NCBI GenBank assembly: GCA_020809705.1
Contig: CP085829.1
Span: forward strand, 5,022,001 to 5,086,000
Direction: 5' to 3'
Source of the DNA: Calonectria ilicicola
Lineage: Eukaryota > Ascomycota > Sordariomycetes > Hypocreales > Nectriaceae
Length of the DNA: 64,000 nucleotides
The notes under the pieces were generated by a model. The model was given only the letters and a program-made list of their open reading frames with translations. It searched no databases and had not been told where the DNA came from. Position 1 is the first letter of the stretch, and each line of letters begins with the position of its first letter. The position numbers were made by a program, and so were the translations under genes. Positions 22,939-33,418 of this stretch are shown piece after piece.

Positions 22939-24122
22939 TCAAGCTCCGACGGCATTCAACCTCATCATTTGTTGCTCAGGATTCGGGGTCAATCTACGAT
23001 TAAGGCTCGGCTCGGGAATGCGCGATGCCATGCGGTCCGGCACGAGGTCAGGGGAGACGGAGCGAGAGGAGTGTCCGCTCGCAGGAGCCGCAAGCAAGAG
23101 GTGTGAGGCAATCGGCTCAGGAGCAAGGAGAACAGGCGACTCGACCTTCTGGACCTTGGTTTCGGGAACGAGGACGTTACCCGTGCGGACCTTGGAAGGG
23201 AGTATCTGCTGAAAGCCTTCCTTAAGGGCGACCTTTTCAATGCTCTTGAAGTACTAGCTAGGGTATTAGCCGCTATTCGCATATACATATTTAGGGTAGG
23301 GCGAGGCTTACCTTGACCGTCTTGACCTGAAGCTCCAAAGTGGCGTCTTCATCGACAACAATCATTGGGTGAGGATGAAGCTGGAGGCACGAGAGAGTCC
23401 ACATGTGGTTGACTCCCTGCTCAATGCACTTCTGAAGCGCAAGCGACTTGCGAGCGCCCAGGATTATGACGACGACTTCACGGGCATCAAGAACAGTCTG
23501 GACTCCTACGGTCAGAGCCATCCGTGGCACCTTGTGCAGGTCACCGCCGAAGAAGCGCGAGTTGGCCAAGATGGTATCATAGGCAAGCGTCTTGACTCTG
23601 GTGCGGCTAGCAAGGCTCGAGCCGGGCTCGTTAAAAGCAATGTGGCCATCCTCACCGATGCCGGCTAGGAACAGGTCAATGCCCCCGACTGCCTTGATGG
23701 CATCTTCATAGGCATTGCACTCAGCCTCGAGATTGGGAGCATTGCCATCGAGGATGTGAACGTTGGAGGGGTGAATGTTGACGTGGGATAGGAAGTGTTT
23801 AAATATAAAGGAATGGTACGAGTTGGGGTCATCCCTGGGCAGGCCAACGTACTCATCCATGTTGAAGGTTACAACGTTCTCGAACGAGATCTACGATGCC
23901 CGTTAGCGCGGCCGATGCATCCCGTAATGAGGCAGTGCTCACTTCGCCAGCCTTGTATTTGGCAACAAGAGTTTCATAGATGAGCAGGGGACTGGAGCCC
24001 GTTGGCAGTCCGAGGACGAAGGGGTGTTCCGGGGTGGGCTTGAAAGCCTTGATGCGGTCCACGACATAATTAGCCACGTACATGCTGGCCGCACGGTCAT
24101 CGTCTCGAATGATCAGACGCAT
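22939..24122 (-). CDS. dam1: Glucosamine-6-phosphate deaminase
   Basis: NagB/6-phosphogluconolactonase-fold enzyme converting glucosamine-6-phosphate to fructose-6-phosphate and ammonia, the step joining GlcNAc catabolism to glycolysis. Exons 23943-24122, 23312-23890 and 22939-23253 join in phase to give 357 residues. Marks are [20 protein letters not shown], the phosphate loop [20 protein letters not shown] with the conserved Asp, [16 protein letters not shown] with the catalytic loop, and the [13 protein letters not shown] segment. The protein runs about 80 residues beyond bacterial NagB, with a Pro/Arg/Ser-rich C-terminal tail encoded by exon 3. The start is the ATG at 24122; an in-frame TTG a few codons upstream is not needed. 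It is convergent with ron1 and divergent from hxk3. Confidence 0.94.
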
Positions 24123-26347
24123 GGTGGCAGTGTACTCGGACAATTGATACGAAAACGGCCTAGTATAGCTCGGGTTGAGGTGGTGAGATGCAGTAAAGAT
24201 GCAAGGGCAGGAATAGAAAATGAGACCTCTTCGGCTTGGAAGTGATGATAGTGCTTAGTAGAAAAGATCAAATCCCAAGATTTGGGAGGGCGGAGGGGTT
24301 GGAGCAGTTGCTTAAGAGCTTGGAGGGGAAAATTGGTTCGTGAACCGCGACCAACCAGTCGAGCATGTGGTCAAGATAGTGACGATGATACATGGCGACG
24401 TCTACGTAGTTTCTCGCTATCAGTGGGCTCTGAATGGAGGGAATTTTGGAGAACAAAGCTGGGCGAACCGAGGTGTATCATGAGGGGATGGAACGTCACC
24501 GTCCTCGATTTCAAAGTCAGAGTGACGCCCGAGATCAACGTACCGTACCCGGTAGAGGTCCCGAGGACCACAGCGTCCCATGGCGGCCGACCATCCCGGG
24601 TCCATGAGCGCTGGGCAACTCAACGTTGCTTGAGGTCATATGACTTGCCACCGGCGGTGGTGTGTTTGGGCTTGGTGAGAGAGAAAGAGAGAGATTAGCT
24701 GGGTTGGCGCAGCCAGTTTCCAAGTCACGGCGGGAGCAAACGCGGGAGTCAAGTGGCATGGACAAGCTTTCCGGGCGTGTCGGGCGCCTGGCTTGGACTA
24801 AGATCACGGTCTAGAAGCCGTGGTTGGGATTTGACAGACCGGGGGTGACACCACCAGCACGCCCCGGTGTACTTGGATCCTACCAGCTTGCGGGAGGCAT
24901 CAGAGTTGGCCGACATTGCGACTTTTTTCCCATTTGCTACGCACAACGATTGCACAAAGTGGACAATCGTGTCTGCACCGGGCCAGCCACTCACACAAAG
25001 TCTTGGTCAGCGCAAGCAAGCAATCCCCCAACATCGGTCAACATGTGTCTTCGTCCAACCTGTCTGCGCGTAGGCCGCATTGGCAATCGGCCCTTTCGCG
25101 TCGGGTCCCCGCGCGCAAGCCGCCAGACTCGATCTAGCCGTTTTGTGGGGTTTGATACATGATCAGGCTCCGCGGGAGCGTGAAGCAACGTAAAGAAAAG
25201 AAAAATATGATACATGGCATACATAGCGGAGAATATTGTGATTAACAAGGTAGCAAGGTGGTGGGTGGTGAAGCGAGGAGAAGCAAATTGTGGGGTTGGA
25301 GATGGAGATGCTCAGATGTGTCAAGGCGCCCTTTTTTTTTTTTTCACAGTCTCTCCTGTCGCAAGCAGAAATGTAACTTTGAGTGGTTGAAACTCAATGG
25401 GACTTTGGCATCATCGATGTTCCCAGCCCGGGTCTCTCCCCCTCCAGCTCGGACAGCCAACCAACGAGACGATGCAGTCGTTCTCGATTCGGACAAGAAA
25501 CGAGTCGCCCTCGCTTCCCAAGCAGCACTAACAATTTATGCCCTTTAGCCTTGGCCGGTACGTCCCGGACTGTCACTCGTCGCCGTGATCAGGGAGGTAC
25601 CTGGGCGCAGATCCACCCGCCGACTCACTGGCCCCCTCCACGCAACGTTACAACAACCCCATTCAGCCAGGCTTCAGACCGTCTCACCCTTTGACCAAGC
25701 AGCACGCGCGCACACTGCCCATGGCCCAAAGCATCACGCTCGCGCACTCTGCAATGCCGCAAGCACCACAGGGCGCCACCAAGCGCCGGCACGTCGCTCA
25801 CCCGCCAATCTCCCCTGCGGAGGAGGGAGGGAGGGGGCTTGGTTGAGACGACTCTTGCGTGCGACGTAACTAACAACAACCGATCTCCCACCAAGCCTGG
25901 TCCTAGTCGTCTTTCGGTTTCTGCCCTGCAACGTCCTGTCTCTGGTCGATCTCTCTCTCGTCTGCGGCTCTGGTGCTTGTTTTTGCTTCTGTTGTCAGCT
26001 CAGTGACCCCTTTGATTTGCTTTCCCACCCGCCGTCCATCCGTCCCTCTTGTCTTGGGTCTTGTTGTTCCGTTCCATCACGTTTGATCTCGTCTCATCCT
26101 TTCATCGTTTCCTTGCCGCCCAACCACTCGCTCTCCGCTTCTGCTAGGGTTCTGGTCTCGGGGGCGTCAGACAAATCCGCCCCGTTTTCATCCTATGCGA
26201 GTGACCGCTCTAGACCGAGTCGTTGGATTTTAGTATTTACTTCCCTCGTGTCCATGACTTGAAAACGATCCGCTTCCCCCCTGGCTCTCTGCGTTTACCA
26301 TTCATTGATGCTCCGTCGCCCTGGTACATCATTCACTCGTTTCTACA
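24123..26347. promoter_or_regulatory. Long divergent promoter region, dam1 / hxk3
   Basis: 2.2 kb without a recognisable gene. Two CACAAAG motifs lie at 24953-24959 and 24994-25000, partial matches to the Ndt80 middle-sporulation element core (CRCAAA followed by A/T). An A/T homopolymer occurs near 25331-25344. The hxk3-proximal part (25900-26347) is C/T-rich, as in fungal 5' leaders. Confidence 0.35.
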
Positions 26348-28060
26348 ATGGCAACCTTCCCGCGGCAGTTCACCACTGCCATCGTCAAGAGCCTCTTGCG
26401 CGGCAAATCGCTGCTACAAGCCATCCTGGCTTACTGGATTAGATCTCTGGGCGGCGTTATCGCCGACGGCAAGGGCCATGTCACCGCATCCTCACGTCGT
26501 TCCAAGGAGGACTTTCTCAAGGAAGCTGAGGCTCTTCTCCTCGACCCCGTCTCTTATAATGGACGTGTACAGCTGTCCAAGGGCTTAACGAAGCAATTTA
26601 TCGAGCGACTCCAAACGAGCAACATATCCATGCTTCCTTCGTACAACCACACACTACCAAATGGAACCGAGCAGGGGCATTATCTAGCCTTGGATGTTGG
26701 AGGCTCAACCCTCAGGGTCGCCCTGGTCGAGCTACGAGGGCGCATGTCGGGCGTTGGCGAAGAGAGCAGGATTGTCAGCATGCGCAACTTTGCCATCACC
26801 AACGAGATTAAGAATCTGGAGGGCATGGCATTTTTTGATTGGATGGCGGCAAGGATCAAGGATACACTCGCCGAGCAGATTGAGAGTCAAGCTCTGGAGG
26901 AGCCATTGCTCATGTCTATGGCGTGGAGTTTTCCTATCGAGTACGTGGACCCCGTTTTTATACACTAATCCCAAGGCTAACGCTCCCCCAAGGCAAACAT
27001 CTCTAAGTGGCGGCAAGCTGTCGATGATGGGCAAAGGTTTCATGGCCAACAAAGGATTGATGGGCCAAGATTTGGGACAGATTATCGAAACTGCATGTGG
27101 TAAACAGGGTCTCAACGTAGAACTCCGGGCCATCGTCAATGACTCGAGTGCTTGTCTACTGTCCGAGTCGTACGCTCACACATCGACCCGATTTGGGCTC
27201 ATTCTAGGTACCGGCGTCAACATGTCCGCATACCTGCCCGTTTTGTCGATGGGACAAGACAAGCTCGGTCAACGGCCTGCCGAGTGGACTCACCTAATCG
27301 TAAATTCCGAAATCAGCCTATGCGGGCTTGGTATCCTACCAATGACCCGATGGGACGACCTCCTCAATCAGAGCCACTCCAAGCCTGATTTCCAACCCCT
27401 AGAACATCTCGTTAGCGGCATGTACCTTGGCGAGATTTGTAGGTACATGCTCGTTGAAGCCATTGAGTCGACAGGTGTTTTTGGCGGCCAGGTGCCTACT
27501 TCCCTGTTGAAGCCATATTCGTTGGCGACTGAAACACTTTCCAAGATTGAAGGGTATGTTCCAACACTATGTCATTTGTTTCGAAGGCTAATTTTTTACT
27601 TTGCAGTGACACAAATTCCGAGCTTGAGGATGCTTGCAAGGAATTTGCACTTCGACATCCATCACCTCACACCCCAACAAAGTCTGATATGTCTTTCCTG
27701 AGACAGTTGGCGTCATATGTTTCGAGACGCTCGAGTGCCCTGGTGGCAACATGTGTCTTTACTTTCTGGAAGTTCCGCATCGACTCTCAAACCGACTTCG
27801 TCAACGGCTTATCTGAGTCTTCGCCACTGCGACCACACGCCGAGGCCGACAGGGACCTTGAGCAGACTACCGTTGCCTTCAACGGAAGTGTGATTGAGAA
27901 CTACCCAGGATATGTGGCCAGTTGCCAGGAATACGTGAACGATCTTATTGCGGGCCATGAGAGTGGCGAAAACGCCCGGTCAGTCCAGCTAGTGTCAGCA
28001 AAGGAGAGTTCGCTTATGGGGGCTGCGGTGGCCCTTGCCTCTCTTGAGGGCAGTGCATGA
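26348..28060 (+). CDS. hxk3: GlcNAc kinase-type hexokinase
   Basis: Hexokinase-superfamily kinase, probably phosphorylating GlcNAc at C6, the first cytosolic step of the pathway. Exons 26348-26940, 26993-27553 and 27607-28060 join in phase, giving 535 residues. The small domain carries the phosphate-1 loop ALDVGGSTLRVALVEL. The sugar-binding segment reads MAWSFPIEQTSLSGGKLSMMGKG across the first intron (two pieces of the canonical SFP motif), followed by the catalytic Asp in ELRAIVNDSSACLLS and the second phosphate loop GLILGTGVNMSAY. The C-terminal adenosine-binding region includes AVALASLEG. The sequence diverges from glycolytic hexokinase/glucokinase, as expected for HXK3. The N-terminal LLRGKSLLQAILAYWI stretch is hydrophobic and may form a membrane-associated helix. 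It is divergent from dam1 and closes the cluster. Confidence 0.92.
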
Positions 28061-28698
28061 GTCATCATCCATGGAGTTACACGGCGTTGCTTCTGCTAGA
28101 TGCAGGTCCATCGGACCGTAACGATGCATATGAGGTCGGAATGGCGTTGGCGAGCATTTTGGTTTCATTTGGGTTTAGGAATTCATGTTTGGGATCCAAT
28201 CCCAAATCACATAGGTCTTGGGAGATAGAGAGGAGCATACGAGCGCTCTCAGCCATAATTTAGAAGTACATAGAAACAAGGCGAGGCATAACCAGCTAAT
28301 GTAAATATTTTCTGCCAATGGATTTTTCCAATCTGATTATGATTTGCGCGCCCTGCAGGTGGCGTAAAGTGGTGCTCGCGAGTCGCGTCGAGATGTTTCT
28401 GCTGCCTACCCATTTTGTTTTTAAGGTAGTAGTACCCGCTTTCGCACAGGGCGCCCCGCCACATCCAGGTACCAGTACCTGTTTTGTGGTCATGTGATTG
28501 CATGGCATCCTCGCGTTTAGTGGATTGTCGCGTCACGGCAAACAAATTACACAACGTCTAGTTAAACCGCCAGCTTATCATCTAGACTTTTTGGCAGCCA
28601 CGGCAACTCCAACTAAATGTCTCAACTGAGGCGAGCCTCGCTCTGCTAAAACTTCACCTTTAAACCTAGACGATATTCACTTTTAAACGAGCCACAAA
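28061..28698. other. Intergenic
   Basis: Between the hxk3 3' end and the BRCT gene start, both on the plus strand. Nothing recognised. Confidence 0.5.
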
Positions 28699-31432
28699 AT
28701 GGGAGAGGCCGCAGAGGGCTCCGGCATCTTTGCCGAGTGCGCTGTTGCCTTTGTGCCTAGCAGCGCCCTTACTCCAAAGTTAATCGGCGAGGTAAACAGG
28801 ATTTACGTGGCACAAGGGACCCGGAGGCTGACTTAACGTGGTAGCTATCGATTATTCTGGAGGACAATGGCGCCGTCACCTGCGATCCCCGCCGTGACGG
28901 CACGATTCCCATCGAAAAAGCGACACACATTGTTTCCAACACCATCGACTTCCCGCAGTACACCGAATCGCAAGCGGTTATGATCCCGGTGGTAACGACC
29001 CAGTGGATTACGAATTCGATCTCGCGGCGCAAGCAAGCCCAAGTCCGGCCTTTCTCCCCCGACCCCAGGATGATATTTTCCCAGGTGGTTGTGACCTGCG
29101 CGGACCTACCTGAGACCGACAAGGAGAGCATCGCAGGAGCTACCATGGCGCTGGGCGGTCAGGAGTCTAAGGATGTGACACGATTGACGACACATATTTG
29201 CGCCTTGTCCATGGATCATCCCAAGGTCCAAACCGCAATGCAAAAGGGATGGAAGGGGAAAATTGTCTTGCCACATTGGTAAGTAAAGAAATGGGATGAA
29301 AATAAGCTTGCTTCTGACTGGCTGTAGGTTTGACGACTGCTTCAAGCTCGGAAAACGGATCGACGAGACGCCTTATTGCCTGCCTAATCCTGAGATTCTG
29401 GACAAGTCTCCTGAAGACGATCTCAAAATCCCCGTCAACTCGAACCTAGAAGGCGCAACGTCAGCTTCGCCCACCTATCTACCCCTCCCCCCAGACGGAG
29501 ATGTTGTCCGCCCACCAGTAACCGTTTTTCAAGACCACAAGGTTATGCTATCCTGGGACCTAAATATCACACCTCGACTCAGTAAGGTGATTCGAGACAT
29601 TATCATCAACGGTGGAGGCAAGCTGGCAAATCATGTGGACGACTGTACCATGTTCATCTGTCAATACCGAGACGGTCCCCAGTACGTCCAGGCTGCTCAA
29701 TCATGCAAAGAAGTGGGTAATCTGGCCTGGCTGTATTATCTCATTGTTCACAATGATTGGACTTCGCCACTCCGTCGACTCCTACACTATCCTGTCCCAA
29801 AAGATGGCATTGAAGGTTTCAAAGGCCTGCGCATTACGGTTTCCAACTACGGCGGAGAAGCTCGAGTATATCTCGAAAACCTCATCAAGGCCTGTGGCGC
29901 CGAGTTCACCAAGACGATGAAGTCGGACAATACCCATTTAATCACGGCCCGCAACTCAAGTGAGAAATGCAAAGCTGCCCCTGAATGGGGTATTGCTGTC
30001 GTCAACCATTTGTGGATTGAAGAGAGTTATGCTAAATGCGAGATGAAGCCGATTAACATTAATAAGTATAATCATTTCCCTCCTCGCACTAACCTTGGCG
30101 AGATTATCGGTCAGACTTTCTTCGATGAAGCGAAACTGCGCGATCTATTTTATCCTGGCGGAGAAGAGAACATGTCCCCTCGAGCCAAGAGAAAGCGCAG
30201 AATTCTTGACGCAGCTGAGGATAACGCATACGGTCACGGGCCAGCAGAAGGCGTGGTCATTGGTCGGGATGACGAAAACAGAGATGTGGATGATCTTCAA
30301 CCCAGCGAAGAGGAAATTAAGGAGACGACCGCCAAAAAGGTGACAAAAACCAAAACCTTTGCCACGGTAGCAACACCAATTCGAACTCGCCCAGCCCGAA
30401 CCGGTAAAGAAAACGAAACTCCTTCTGTTGTATCAACAGGAGGGCGCAGCGCCAAGACAAAAGCGCTCGATCTACTTCAAACCATCGCTCCGGATATCGC
30501 ACTTTACGAAAAGGAGAAGAAACGGCATAGCAAGGGGGCCAATGTTCCTTGGGGTGGAAAGCGGGCGGCAGATGAGGTCGACAAGAGCAAATCTAAGAGA
30601 CCTACAAGCCCGACACCAGAAGAGGAGGGCGAAGATGAGAAGCGACCTGCCAAGAAGGCCCGGCCATCTCTTCCAGATGTCGAAATGCGAATCACTCTTA
30701 CCGGCTTCAGTCGATGGGTTGGGGACAAGAATAAAGAGGATCATGATCGGGTATGTTGCTATCTGAGGACTTGATTCAATTACAATGCTAACAACTCCAC
30801 AGAAAAAACTACGTGATCTCGGCATTCAGATTGTTCAAGAAGGACAACCATGTGATTACTTGGCAGCTCCGCATGTTGTTCGGACAGTCAAGTTTCTTTG
30901 CGCCCTTGCTCGAGGGCCCACTGTGATTTCATCTACCTATATCGATAGAATCTTGGAAACTGGTAAGCTACCAGATATTGAAGAATTCATTCTCGAGGAC
31001 AAGGAGACGGAATCGCGCTACAACTTTAGCTTGGAAAAGTCTGTTGCTCGCGCAAAATCTAACCGAGGCAAGCTGTTGTTGGGTATTCCCATCTACTGCA
31101 CCGAGAAGATCCGCAACGGACCCGAGAGCTACAAGTCGATTGCAGAGGCGAACAGCGCAATCTTTAAGATTTACCGGGTGCGCAGCGGGACGACGATCCG
31201 TCCTACAACCGCCGAGGAGGATGGAGATGCGCCACCAGACCCAGTCTATCTTCTGAGCAGTAATAGTCTGGAAGAAAAGGCAATGTGGGAGCGTTTCCAA
31301 GAGATGGCCCGAAAGGGTAACATGGAACCACGGGTGGTTGCGCCCGATTGGCTCCTAGACGTGGCAATGGCCCAACAGGTGCGCTTCGACAATAAGTTCC
31401 TTGTCGAGAACTTTTACAAGCCTCAGGTATAA
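28699..31432 (+). CDS. Six-BRCT genome-stability protein (Brc1/Rtt107 type)
   Basis: Nuclear scaffold that in yeasts binds gamma-H2A and helps replication-fork repair. Exons 28699-28791, 28845-29278, 29328-30750 and 30803-31432 join in phase, giving 859 residues. I can place six BRCT-like units: ~8-95 (IILEDNGAVTCDP, THIVSN...VVTTQWI), ~110-180, ~230-310 (VMLSWDLNITPRL), ~320-410 (FKGLRITVSNYGGEARVYLE, AVVNHLWIEESY), ~635-735 and ~755-850 (LLLGIPIYC, VVAPDWLLDVA). Between units 4 and 5 is a long charged linker with basic clusters (RAKRKRR, KKARP) suitable for nuclear import. Four units, a linker, then a C-terminal pair is the Brc1/Rtt107 layout. The start ATG gives a plausible first BRCT strand. 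Orthology beyond architecture is inferred. Confidence 0.85.
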
Positions 31433-31597
31433 AAGTCGGGTGTACGTGGTATAACTTAATGACGGAGTTTTGGCGTAGGTTGGGAATGGAGTGCTTGTCT
31501 TTGACCCGATGGTCAGTTGAGCCAATTTGTCGAGTCCCGGTCTTGTTGGGAGCTGCCAAGATGTATGTAGTTATGCAGCGTAGAAAAAGAAATCTGA

Positions 31598-32246
31598 TTA
31601 GAAGAACTTGACACCCAAAGAATCGTCCTGGCCAAAAACTTGAGCCTTGCTTCGCTTGACGAGAATGTTGAGGGCTTTGAGGAGGATCTCGGTATCCATT
31701 CCGTGAATATCTGTTTCTCATTAGCAACAGTGTATGCAACAGGAGCAACCTGTTAGAGGAAGACATACCAGTTCCTCTTGTTCCATCTCCTTCCACCAAT
31801 TCGTAGACTGTGAGGACGCTGCCTTTCTGGCCCGTGTCCTCGACGTATGTCTCGACAAGCCCTGCCCACTCTTCAGGCTTGCGCCAGTAGAGGTAAACAA
31901 CGTCTCCCGTCGACCCGCCACCTACGTACTCGGCGCGGCCGTCCTTGAGCATAAAATCGACGACATCGCGGATGTCGTCCGGGTGCAGGCGGCGGTCGAG
32001 GCGGCGGTTGAAGAAGAGGTCCGAGTCGGCGGCGGAGGACAGGGCGAGGCGGAATATGCGGTGGTGGCGGGCGTAGGCGAGTATCAGAGCGGACCACTTT
32101 GTGCGCTGGGCGTGCAGCGTCGTGAGGTTGGTCTGGCGCGTGTAAAAGGCCGGGAAGTGGTATTCGCGGGGGAAGGCGAAGGACGAGGCGGCCTCGGAGG
32201 GGGTGGGGGTGCCGGTCGATGTGGGGGCTGTCGAGGCGGTCGCCAT
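31598..32246 (-). CDS. vps25: ESCRT-II subunit Vps25
   Basis: Endosomal sorting complex subunit acting with Vps22 and Vps36 at endosomes to recruit ESCRT-III. Exons 31769-32246 and 31711 boundary to 31598 (second exon 31598-31710) join in phase to give 196 residues. The first winged helix includes FPREYHFPAFYTRQTN, the Vps22/36-binding PPxY-like region replaced here by FPAFYT, then HAQRTKWSALILAYARHHR. The second winged helix contains DIRDVVDFMLKDGRAEYVG, VYLYWRKPEEWAGLV and, from exon 2, DTEILLKALNILVKRSKAQ ending in GVKFF. The length equals the family norm. An Ala/Thr/Ser-rich N-terminal lead of ~25 residues precedes the domain. It converges on the BRCT gene with only 165 bp between stops. 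Confidence 0.92.
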
Positions 32247-33418
32247 TGAACGAGACGGAGACGACGCAGGAGGGAAAAAGGGATTGGCCGGGAGGGTTGT
32301 GGTCGGGAGGGGGGAAGGGGGAGTTACCAAGGGGAACCTAATTGTGCGTCTACAGCCTTGGTGGTTGGAGTTGATTTTGGCGGGGTTGCTGTCATGACGT
32401 GCGTGGGGGACGAGGGGCAGTCCACACGTGCATCTGGGTGCCTGAGACCACTACACCACATCAGGTCCTCACGAACCCTGCCTGGGCTGGTGCGTCTCCA
32501 TCTTGACCCATCGTTCAGCTGCCGTCTTGGATAACTTGTTAAACATTGAGCAATAAACAATGCTCATCGCATGCACGCCAAAGAGCTTGTTTTTTTCCTA
32601 ATCAAACAGCCTCCATTGGTCCGCTGCCATTTGACACTAACTAGTCGCCCGCTGAACCTCTTATCAGGCCCGCTTTGATAAGCATGTTGCACTTGCATCC
32701 GAGGAGAAACGCTCGTCGCAGACAATTTGAAAACTGTCTCAAAAAATGGTCTTGCCAGAAATCATCTCGGGCAAACTGCATTCGCCTCGTTCTAGGCTCT
32801 TTTTCGGCGTCTCGGTGATTCGGTGTTCAACAATGGTGACAAGTGGTGATCACCTTACAACTATTGTGTCGTCACTATGAAAGCCTATTCCCTACCCATT
32901 GACTCGACTCATCAATCAATACATTTAGATTAACAAGGCAAATAAAAGAAACTGTCATAATCACACTGTCTTCATGGATCTTTGCATGTTTTGCCGCATG
33001 ACGGACACCTGATTTTCACGGACCCGGACCCAGCACCATGCCTGTGAGCCTTTCTCCGCGGAGCAGCAACCCCAGAGCCACGCCACACGTCTAACGCTCT
33101 AAAGCTCTCAGCAATGATTGGCTCTCCTACTACAGGTCTGCTCCTTATCAAGATCACCCGCCAAGCGACCTGCACCAGCGGCTCACATCATTGTGCTTCC
33201 GGAAATGCGTTTTACAGTACTATCTTGTGTGTAGAGATGGCCGGAGATGCAATTCGCAATCGATACGAGACATGGAGTCACGGTCAGACCCGATGACCTC
33301 GGCTTTTCCTATCTCACCTTAAAAGCAGGCTTGTCCTGAGAACCCTGGGATTTACGATGCTCCCCTCTCAGTGACATGGTCTTGGTGGTGTATGGGTTTT
33401 GATAAAAGTCTGTCCACC
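32247..33418. promoter_or_regulatory. Divergent promoter region, vps25 / niiA
   Basis: 1.2 kb containing candidate nitrogen-control elements: GATA sites TTATCA (32661 region and 33145 region) and TGATAAG (32677 region) for an AreA/Nit-2-type factor, and the NirA-type palindrome listed separately. No gene is seen in it. Confidence 0.55.
33054..33063. promoter_or_regulatory. NirA/Nit-4-type binding site in the niiA promoter
   Basis: CTCCGCGGAG is a perfect palindrome and matches the NirA consensus CTCCGHGG. It lies about 355 bp upstream of the nitrite reductase ATG. Basis: exact sequence match plus the known function of the downstream gene. Confidence 0.65.

Noticed and set aside
24953..25000. 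Two CACAAAG motifs as RON1 binding sites
   Set aside because: They lack the A/T at the last position of the Ndt80 element and no similar sites were found in the nag3/dac1 promoter; kept only as a note.
31203..32330. 375-codon minus-strand frame running through vps25
   Set aside because: Only the part covered by the Vps25 exons is protein-like. The rest is intron read-through and antisense to the BRCT gene.
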